Shown in pieces: positions 57,599-64,000 of a stretch of DNA of 64,000 bases. Position 1 is the stretch's first letter, and the number at the start of each line of letters is the position of its first letter. A program made the translations under genes and the position numbers. Origin of the DNA: an uncultured Alistipes sp. (GTDB taxonomy: Bacteria; Bacteroidota; Bacteroidia; Bacteroidales; Rikenellaceae); the NCBI GenBank assembly GCA_944323075.1, contig CALURC010000008.1, positions 186,001 to 250,000 of the forward strand, read 5' to 3'. The notes under the pieces were generated by a model. It worked only from the letters and a program-made list of their open reading frames with translations. It was not told where the DNA came from and did not search any database.

Positions 57599-58447
57599 AT
57601 GATACAAAAGACTTTTTTGGGTGTGTTGCTGTCCGTTATGGTGTGTTTTGGTGTGTACGGTCAGTCACAGGATACGACGGTTCTGCAAGGAGATGTGGTA
57701 TCCGGTCAGGAGGATGCAGGGATGGTTCCGGAGAGCGCCGGAGAGAAACGGGGACGGTTGACGATCGCGATAAAAAATATTTCGAAAACGGATGAAGGAG
57801 AGCAACGCCACAATCGATTGTTGTGGAACGACGGACATTGGGCCGGTATCGGTATTCACTATAGCGGGTTGATTACCAATCTGACTCACATGAATCTTCC
57901 GGAAGGGGCCGAATTCCTGTCTCAAAGCGCAAAGTCAATAGGGGTTACGCTGAATCCAATCGATTATACGTTGTTGAAAAGCAGACATGTTGGGTTGGTT
58001 ACCGGTTTGGGTGTGGAGTTCAATAATTTCCGTTTTGATGAGAATATGACGTTAAAGGTAGAGGATGGTGTGACCGTTCCGGATTACCAGTATCAGGCGC
58101 AGAATATTCGTCTGGAGAAATCGAAACTCTATACCTGTTATTTGAATGTTCCCTTGTTGGTCGAGGTACAGATGGGACGGAACAATAATTTCTTTATCAA
58201 TGCGGGTATGGTCGGAGGATGGCGTATCGGAACCCATACAAAGATTAAAGCGTCGGATCCTCGATTGAGCGGAAAATACAAAGATCATGGCAGTTTCGGA
58301 CTTCGAAATTTCCATTACGGATATACGATCAATATCGGATATAACCACTTTGCTTTGTCAGCAGTTTATTACCGTTCGACGTTATTTAAAGACGGAAAGG
58401 GACCTCGAGTGCAGCAGATTAATATCGGATTGACCTTTTTGTTGTAA
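57599..58447 (+). CDS. Outer-membrane beta-barrel protein, PorT-like family
   Basis: 282 residues from the ATG at 57599, with a GGAG Shine-Dalgarno. A signal peptide (FLGVLLSVMVCFGVYG) is followed by a charged stretch and eight or so amphipathic strands (WAGIGIHYSGLITNL, HVGLVTGLGVEFNNF, KLYTCYLNVPLLVEV, FFINAGMVGGWRIG), ending INIGLTFLL. This is the small barrel type common in Bacteroidota (PF13568-like). It is 20 bases after the anti-sigma gene and may be the envelope part of the same stress module. Confidence 0.82.
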   Translation: MIQKTFLGVLLSVMVCFGVYGQSQDTTVLQGDVVSGQEDAGMVPESAGEKRGRLTIAIKNISKTDEGEQRHNRLLWNDGHWAGIGIHYSGLITNLTHMNLPEGAEFLSQSAKSIGVTLNPIDYTLLKSRHVGLVTGLGVEFNNFRFDENMTLKVEDGVTVPDYQYQAQNIRLEKSKLYTCYLNVPLLVEVQMGRNNNFFINAGMVGGWRIGTHTKIKASDPRLSGKYKDHGSFGLRNFHYGYTINIGYNHFALSAVYYRSTLFKDGKGPRVQQINIGLTFLL

Positions 58448-58496
58448 AATTTCGGATTGTTTGTACGACTGATTTGACGTATGTTGAAATTGATAT

Positions 58497-58524
58497 AACG
58501 AACCTCCAAAGGGTTCGTTTTTTT
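58497..58524 (+). terminator. Terminator after the sigma/barrel operon
   Basis: AACGAACC (58497-58504) and GGTTCGTT (58512-58519) form a perfect eight-base stem with a seven-base loop, then a T-run. Confidence 0.85.
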
Positions 58525-58631
58525 GCGTTTATGTATCAAATTTCGGGAAAGATCGAGCTATCATTGGGTTATATCGCGAAGACAGGTCTTCTATCTTTCC
58601 TGTATCTGTTCGATCTTTCCGCATTATTTAT

Positions 58632-58639
58632 TATCTTTG
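58632..58639 (+). promoter_or_regulatory. Candidate -7 element of deoC
   Basis: TATCTTTG matches TAnnTTTG, 37 bases before the ATG at 58677; the -33 region is TTCG, a partial match. Confidence 0.45.
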
Positions 58640-58676
58640 CAGGAAGTAATGGATCGGATCAACGAAATTCAGAATC

Positions 58677-59555
58677 ATGGAATACAGCAGCAATCTGAAA
58701 AAGTTCGGAACGGGTGTTTCCTCTGCGGAAATTGAGGAGATTCTTGCTGCGGTACGTCGTGTCCTGCCGAAAAATCGAAACAAGAAAGTCTATAAAAGGT
58801 GTTTCGGGGCTATCGATCTGACCTCACTCAACAGTACGGATTCGAAAGATCGGATCGATCGTTTTGTTACGCGTGCCGTAGAACTGCCGGATCGATATCC
58901 GGATGTGCCGAATGTCGCTTCGGTATGTGTCTATCCCGTTTTTGTTGAGACGGCGGGTATGGCTATCGGAGATTCTGGAATGTCCATTACAAGCGTATGT
59001 GGCGGTTTCCCCTCCTCTCAGACCTATTTAGAGGTGAAAATGCTCGAAACGGCGATGGCGGTCGAAAATGGAGCTGACGAAGTGGATGTAGTCATTAGTA
59101 TCGGAGAGTTTCTTAACGGTGAATACGATCTGATGGGGAATGAGATCGAGATGCTTCGCAATGAGATTGGTGATGATATCGTATTGAAAGTGATTCTTGA
59201 ATCGGGTATCTTGGCTTCACCCGAAGCAATTCACCGGGCATCGGTTATTGCGATGTCGGCAGGAGCAGATTTCATTAAAACGTCGACAGGGAAAGCGGCA
59301 GTGGCAGCAACACCGGAAGCAGCTGTGGTTATGTGTCGAGCAATCCGGACTTTTGCGGAAAAAACGGGCCGACAAGTCGGTTTCAAGGCGGCCGGAGGTA
59401 TTTCTACGGAAGAGGATGCGTTATTGTATTATACGATAACCGAGCAGATTTTAGGGGAGGAGTGGCTGACTCCCGAACGTTTCCGTATCGGTGCAAGTGG
59501 TTTGGGAAATCGGCTGTTGTCGGCCATTGTCGGTGAATCGGTCGTATATTTTTAG
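58677..59555 (+). CDS. deoC: Deoxyribose-phosphate aldolase
   Basis: 292 residues, longer than E. coli DeoC and close to the class with an N-terminal extension. The Schiff-base Lys201 is in DFIKTSTGK and the second Lys237 in GFKAAGGI; GADEVDVVISIGEFLNG is the DeoC signature. It splits deoxyribose 5-phosphate into acetaldehyde and glyceraldehyde 3-phosphate, completing nucleoside salvage with the phosphorylase at 42903. Confidence 0.95.
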   Translation: MEYSSNLKKFGTGVSSAEIEEILAAVRRVLPKNRNKKVYKRCFGAIDLTSLNSTDSKDRIDRFVTRAVELPDRYPDVPNVASVCVYPVFVETAGMAIGDSGMSITSVCGGFPSSQTYLEVKMLETAMAVENGADEVDVVISIGEFLNGEYDLMGNEIEMLRNEIGDDIVLKVILESGILASPEAIHRASVIAMSAGADFIKTSTGKAAVAATPEAAVVMCRAIRTFAEKTGRQVGFKAAGGISTEEDALLYYTITEQILGEEWLTPERFRIGASGLGNRLLSAIVGESVVYF

Positions 59556-59677
59556 TCTTTTTGTGGTTTTGGAGCTGAGTGCGATTCGACAGTTGTGGGG
59601 AATCGTGGTGTAGATGCGACAAAAATCGAAACGAATGAATTTTAATGAGGAATGAATAAATAGCGGAGGATTAGAGT

Positions 59678-61042
59678 ATGAATAAAGAGTGTATCATCAG
59701 CAGATTGTCGGAATCGATTAAAACAACCAGTCGTATTGATAATGAGTTGTTTATAAAATATAACGTCAAACGGGGTTTACGTAATGAGGACCATTCCGGT
59801 GTATTGGTCGGATTGACTAAGATCGGTAATGTGGTAGGATATGAAGCCCTGCCCGAGGGAGGATTACGTGCAATACCGGGTCAGTTGATTTATCGGGGAA
59901 TCAATGTAGAAGATCTGGTACGGGGTATTCAATCTGAGGGTCGTTTTGGTTTTGAGGAGACGGCTTTTCTGTTGTTATCCGGTTATCTGCCCGACAGTGA
60001 GGAGCTCGCTGCTTTTAGTAAGATGATTCATCAGTGTATGCCTCTGCCGCAAAAGACTAAAATGAATATTCTCGATCTGGAGGGTCAGAATATTATGAAT
60101 ATCTTGGCACGCAGTGTTTTGGAAATGTATACGTTTGATGATAATCCGGATGATACCTCCCGAATCAACTTGATGCGCCAATCGATAGATCTGATCTCTA
60201 AATTCCCGACGATTATCGCTTATGCATACAATATCGTCCGTCACAGCAATGAAGGACGGTCGTTGCATATCCGTTTCCCGAAAGAACATCTGTCGGTTGC
60301 AGAGAACTTCTTGTATATGTTGAAGGGTGAGTATACCGATCTGGAGGCCAAAACCCTTGATTTGGCGTTGATGCTTCATGCTGAGCATGGCGGTGGTAAC
60401 AACTCGACTTTTACGGTACGGGTGACCAGTTCATCAGGAACGGATACCTATTCATCTATCGCTGCAGCGATTGGATCACTCAAGGGTCCATTGCACGGAG
60501 GTGCTAATCTTGCTGTGGTGAGCATGTTCGAACATCTTAAAGAGAATATTCACGATTGGACGAATGTGAGCGAAATCGATGAATATTTGCGTAAGATGTT
60601 ACGGAAAGAGGTGTATGACAAGTGTGGTTTGATTTACGGGATCGGGCATGCGGTTTATACGATTTCGGATCCTAGAGCTTTGTTGTTGAAGGAGATGGCT
60701 CGTGATCTGGCTAAAGAGAAACAGCGTGAAGAAGAGTTTGCCTTTTTGGAATTGCTCGAGGAGCGTGCAGTGCATACTTTTATGGAGTTCAAAGGGAATA
60801 AAGTCAATAAGCGGGTGTGTGCCAATGTCGACTTCTATTCAGGTTTTGTATACGACCTGATTGGGCTGCCTCGTGACGTATTTACTCCGTTGTTTGCCAT
60901 GAGCCGTATTACTGGATGGGCAGCACACCGTATCGAGGAGCTCAATTTCGATAGCAAACGGATTATTCGTCCTGCTTATCGTAATGTAGGATTAGATCAG
61001 CAATTTATTCCTCTCAATCAGCGTAACCACAACAAAGAATAA
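59678..61042 (+). CDS. gltA: Citrate synthase
   Basis: 454 residues. The active-site His and Asp are in HAEHGGGNNSTF, GIGHAVYTISDPRALLL and FYSGFVYDLIGLP, and GPLHGGANLAVV binds substrate. It makes citrate from oxaloacetate and acetyl-CoA. It starts 122 bases after deoC in a gap with no clear promoter and ends at a small hairpin terminator. No aconitase or isocitrate dehydrogenase gene is adjacent. Confidence 0.94.
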   Translation: MNKECIISRLSESIKTTSRIDNELFIKYNVKRGLRNEDHSGVLVGLTKIGNVVGYEALPEGGLRAIPGQLIYRGINVEDLVRGIQSEGRFGFEETAFLLLSGYLPDSEELAAFSKMIHQCMPLPQKTKMNILDLEGQNIMNILARSVLEMYTFDDNPDDTSRINLMRQSIDLISKFPTIIAYAYNIVRHSNEGRSLHIRFPKEHLSVAENFLYMLKGEYTDLEAKTLDLALMLHAEHGGGNNSTFTVRVTSSSGTDTYSSIAAAIGSLKGPLHGGANLAVVSMFEHLKENIHDWTNVSEIDEYLRKMLRKEVYDKCGLIYGIGHAVYTISDPRALLLKEMARDLAKEKQREEEFAFLELLEERAVHTFMEFKGNKVNKRVCANVDFYSGFVYDLIGLPRDVFTPLFAMSRITGWAAHRIEELNFDSKRIIRPAYRNVGLDQQFIPLNQRNHNKE

Positions 61043-61072
61043 GGGTCTCGATTGAGGAAAGATAAGAAATAG

Positions 61073-61097
61073 AAGCGGCCATAGGGTCGCTTTTGTT
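61073..61097 (+). terminator. Terminator after citrate synthase
   Basis: AAGCGGCC (61073-61080) and GGTCGCTT (61085-61092) pair with one G-U, tetraloop ATAG, followed by a T-run. Confidence 0.75.
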
Positions 61098-61138
61098 GTA
61101 TATGGGCCTTTTTTGTTAACTTCGCGAGATAATTGTCG

Positions 61139-62752
61139 ATGAAGATGAATTCAAAAAAAGATTATACGGGTTATGCCTCATTGATCGCTATTTTGGTGAT
61201 TGTTTTTTTGGCAGCGGCCTCCCGTATTCCCGGAACAAAAGTCGGGGAGATGAAATTGAAAAAGATCAATATTCTATCGGATTTGATCGAAGATGATACC
61301 CCATCGGATTTGGAGGAAGATCTCTATTTCGATACGACTTTTCTTGCGGAAGCCGATGCAATAGAAGCGGATATGGCTTTGCATACTCCGGTACGCAATA
61401 CAGAGGTTGAGACACAAACCGTGAAGACGGTAGAGGAAAAGACGGTACAGGTGTCGGATCAAACTGAATCGAATGGAGAGTCTCAGATTACAGAACAGAC
61501 GGTTCAGGATGCCATGCAGTTGGTTGAGAAAGAGAGACCTCGGGTTGAGATACCCTATTTGGAAGATTTCGGAGACAGTAGCTCGGCACTTCTGCCTTTT
61601 TACGATGCCATGCTGGATACGGCCGGGCATAGCCGGGTACGGGTTGCCGTATTGGGAGATTCATTTATCGAGGGCGATATCGTAACGGCAGATCTGCGAG
61701 AACAGTTGCAGGAGGCTTATGGTGGATCCGGTGTCGGTTTTGTTCCTTTTTCGTCTCCGATCGCTCAATTCAGGGGAACGGTTCGCCATGTGTTTGAAGG
61801 GTGGCAGACGTTGGATGTCAAAAATGCCCGAAATGTTTCAGAGGATCTGAAAGACAAGTTTTTTGTTTCGGGATATCTCTGTATTCCCGAAGAAGGTGCA
61901 TCCGTACGACTTGAGGGTGTAAGCTTCAGGAAACATTTGTGGAGTGTTCCCGAGTGCCGTCTGATATTTATGAATCGAGGAAAAACTTGTATACAGGTTA
62001 CGATCAACGATACGATCCATCAAGAGTATCGTCCCGAATCGAGTGAAGAGGTACAACAGATCCGTATTAAACAGCGGTCAATCCATTCGATTGAGTGTCG
62101 GTTGACAGAAACAGAAGGCTTTATCGGGTATGGAATCGTTTTGGGTGGAACAGGAGGTGCCGGACTCGATAATTATTCGATTCGTGGAAACAGCGGATTG
62201 GCTCTTTTTGCTACGAACGGAAAAATCAATGGAACGATTGGAGCGATGTTCGATTACGATCTGATCGTATTGGAGTATGGTTTAAATGTCCTGACCGCCG
62301 ATGTGTTGCATTACGACTCTTACAGAAAGGCGTTTGTGCGGGTCATCAATTACATGAAGCGTTGTTTCCCGAATGCAGCCGTGTTGGTGATGGGAATTTG
62401 CGACCGAAGTATGCAAAATAACGGGGTGTTCGAGACGATGCCGTCGGTCGATGGGATGATTGCGGCGCAGCGTGCTGCAGCAGAGGAGACTGGTGTGGCA
62501 TTCTGGAATACGTTTGAAGCAATGGGCGGACGCAACAGCATGGCCGAATTCGTCGAGAAAAACTGGGCTGCCAAGGATTATACGCATATCAGTTATGCAG
62601 GAGGTAAGTTTGTTGCCCGCAAATTGTTGGAGAGTCTGACGCAGGGAGTAGAGGAAGAGAAACGGTTCCGTGAAGAGGAGACTGAGCGGATCGAACAACA
62701 GAAGATGGAGAGTTATACTCCGGTTTTCGATTCGGTAGTAGTTGTGGAATAA
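61139..62752 (+). CDS. Membrane-anchored SGNH/GDSL-type hydrolase-like protein
   Basis: 537 residues from the ATG at 61139. One N-terminal membrane segment (ASLIAILVIVFLAAASRIPG) leads to a periplasmic protein. After a variable linker, an SGNH domain starts with VAVLGDSFIEGDIV; LIVLEYGLNVL and the C-terminal DYTHISYAG give the Asn and the Asp-His. It is followed 14 bases later by a second SGNH gene. Such pairs occur beside MBOAT acyltransferases and handle O-acetyl groups on wall or surface glycans; no acyltransferase is visible inside the window. Confidence 0.82.
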   Translation: MKMNSKKDYTGYASLIAILVIVFLAAASRIPGTKVGEMKLKKINILSDLIEDDTPSDLEEDLYFDTTFLAEADAIEADMALHTPVRNTEVETQTVKTVEEKTVQVSDQTESNGESQITEQTVQDAMQLVEKERPRVEIPYLEDFGDSSSALLPFYDAMLDTAGHSRVRVAVLGDSFIEGDIVTADLREQLQEAYGGSGVGFVPFSSPIAQFRGTVRHVFEGWQTLDVKNARNVSEDLKDKFFVSGYLCIPEEGASVRLEGVSFRKHLWSVPECRLIFMNRGKTCIQVTINDTIHQEYRPESSEEVQQIRIKQRSIHSIECRLTETEGFIGYGIVLGGTGGAGLDNYSIRGNSGLALFATNGKINGTIGAMFDYDLIVLEYGLNVLTADVLHYDSYRKAFVRVINYMKRCFPNAAVLVMGICDRSMQNNGVFETMPSVDGMIAAQRAAAEETGVAFWNTFEAMGGRNSMAEFVEKNWAAKDYTHISYAGGKFVARKLLESLTQGVEEEKRFREEETERIEQQKMESYTPVFDSVVVVE

Positions 62753-62766
62753 ACACGGAAGAAAAG

Positions 62767-64000
62767 ATGAGGCGATTCGGAAATGTAATCGGATGGGGGC
62801 TAGTCATCGTTTTTGCGTTGATGGTAACGGTTCTTCGTGCGGAGGACTGCGATTCACTCTCCGTGCGGAAGTGGCCCGACTATGTTTGTGTCGATTCGAA
62901 CCGGATTACCGGAAATATTGCCGCACTGGATGAGGTGTTCCGCAAATGGAGTGCAGTCGGAAGTGATACTTCTGTTGTCGTCTCTATTTTGCATTTGGGG
63001 GATTCACACATTCAGGCCGGATTTTTTTCGGGTGCCGTGCGAGACAGCCTGCAGGCAGTGTTTGGAGATGCAGGGCGCGGATTGATTGCACCATTGAAAC
63101 TGTTGGGAACGAATGAACCTTCGGACTATACGATCACTTCGCCGAACAGTTGGTATGGAGCAAAATGTGTTGATTTGCGTCCACAGGAGGTGGTTGGGGT
63201 ATCCGGGATGGTATTGGCGACATCGGATCGTGAGATTGAATTCCGTATTGAAGATAAAACGCCGTTTGATCGGGTATTGGCTTTTCATCATGCACGGGCT
63301 CCGTTGCTCGAGGTATCCGATTCGCTCGATGCGGGGATCTGGTGTCCCGAACCAAGCGATGAGTTGACTTCGATTCAGTTGGATAGTGCCGTATGTCGCG
63401 TGGTTTTAAAGGCACGGGTGACCGATACGGCCTATGCTCACCCCTGTTTTTACGGATTTTCGCTGGACCGTACCCAAAACGGGGTGCGGTATCACAGTGT
63501 AGGAATTAATGGAAATACCTTTTCTGCTTTTGTGCGGAATCCTCAGATTTTTGAGCAGGCGGCGTGGCTCGATCCTGATTTGGTGATTGTTTCTTTGGGA
63601 ACGAACGATTGCAGTGGATCCCGGTTCGATCGGGAGTATGTCGAGCGGCAGGTTGCCAATCTGTTGGATCAGATTGCCCGGTCGATGCCGACGGCTGCGG
63701 TGCTGATGACCACTCCGATGCAGTGTTGTCGGGCGGTGCGGTCACGGGGACGGATCTATCGTCGCGAGAATCCCCATGTCGCTTCGATGCGGGAGGTGAT
63801 TCTGGATGAAGCTGCCATGAGGGGAATTCCGGTTTGGGATTTTTATGAGGTTGCCGGAGGGAAAGGGGCTGTTACGTCCTGGTGTGGTTCGGGTATGATG
63901 AATCGGGACAGGATCCATTTGACCCGAGAGGGATATCAAATGCAAGGAGAGTTGCTTGCCGAGGCACTTCTTTCAGCCTATTCCGACTATGCGCAGCGTA
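62767..64000 (+). CDS. SGNH-hydrolase-like exported protein, C-terminus cut by window edge
   Basis: The frame opens at the ATG at 62767 and stays open to the right edge (411 codons). A signal peptide or anchor (VIGWGLVIVFALMVTVLRA) is followed by an SGNH core: LHLGDSHIQAGFFSGAV as block I, VIVSLGTNDCSG as block III and RDRIHLTREGYQMQGELL as the terminal Asp-His block. The block III Asn and Asp are closer to the classic family than in the preceding protein. The inserted part between blocks I and III is about 180 residues, with Trp- and Tyr-rich beta segments, perhaps a carbohydrate-binding domain. Confidence 0.82.
   Translation, partial: MRRFGNVIGWGLVIVFALMVTVLRAEDCDSLSVRKWPDYVCVDSNRITGNIAALDEVFRKWSAVGSDTSVVVSILHLGDSHIQAGFFSGAVRDSLQAVFGDAGRGLIAPLKLLGTNEPSDYTITSPNSWYGAKCVDLRPQEVVGVSGMVLATSDREIEFRIEDKTPFDRVLAFHHARAPLLEVSDSLDAGIWCPEPSDELTSIQLDSAVCRVVLKARVTDTAYAHPCFYGFSLDRTQNGVRYHSVGINGNTFSAFVRNPQIFEQAAWLDPDLVIVSLGTNDCSGSRFDREYVERQVANLLDQIARSMPTAAVLMTTPMQCCRAVRSRGRIYRRENPHVASMREVILDEAAMRGIPVWDFYEVAGGKGAVTSWCGSGMMNRDRIHLTREGYQMQGELLAEALLSAYSDYAQR

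Overview
The window looks like chromosome of a member of the Bacteroidota, most likely order Bacteroidales. Evidence: a PorT-type outer-membrane barrel, an S46 dipeptidyl-peptidase, a GH3-family protein, DUF4271, YbeY and Mrp variants typical of this phylum, and -7 elements of the form TAnnTTTG upstream of many genes, two of them with a TTTG at the expected 19-base spacing. Family level is not resolved from sequence alone; a Rikenellaceae-like gut bacterium is a guess.

Layout. 1-3.9 kb (minus): a GT4 glycosyltransferase cut by the left edge, a GH3-family acyl-amido synthetase and TrkA, all with overlapping ends. 4.0-6.6 kb (plus): a small Cys-rich membrane protein, a GT2 glycosyltransferase, and MurA with Asp instead of the fosfomycin-target Cys. 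6.7-15.5 kb (minus): one long tight run of patatin/barrel protein, 5-formyl-THF cyclo-ligase, a membrane protein, an S41 protease, an orphan histidine kinase, DUF4271, HemD, RnpA and YidD. 15.6-23.6 kb (plus): pheS, TPR protein, EnvC-like protein, ybeY, mnmG, then two perfect parS palindromes and thiC. 23.7-32.4 kb: an accessory block with two UroD-type methyltransferases, a corrinoid carrier protein, a MetH-reactivation-like protein, two AraC regulators and a secreted six-hairpin glycosidase-like protein. 32.5-38.3 kb (minus): TonB-like protein, glnS, S46 peptidase, nadA.

38.3-38.8 kb is a non-coding AT-rich stretch with several DnaA-box-like 9-mers. The plus strand changes from C-rich to G-rich across it, and gene orientation also becomes mostly plus to its right. 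This is the best candidate for the chromosomal replication origin, with the parS pair about 16 kb to its left.

38.8-64 kb: mrp (minus), then mostly plus-strand housekeeping and envelope genes: sppA, lpxK, purine nucleoside phosphorylase, ssb, a SUI1-type factor, a large metallopeptidase-propeller-barrel protein, a class A PBP, asd, UDP-glucuronate decarboxylase, (minus) prolyl oligopeptidase, dapD, birA, an ECF sigma/membrane anti-sigma/outer-membrane-barrel module, deoC, citrate synthase, and two tandem SGNH proteins, the last cut by the right edge. asd and dapD supply lysine and meso-DAP for the wall that MurA and the PBP build; lpxK and the GT2 enzyme point to lipopolysaccharide.

No rRNA, tRNA, CRISPR array or insertion sequence was recognised.
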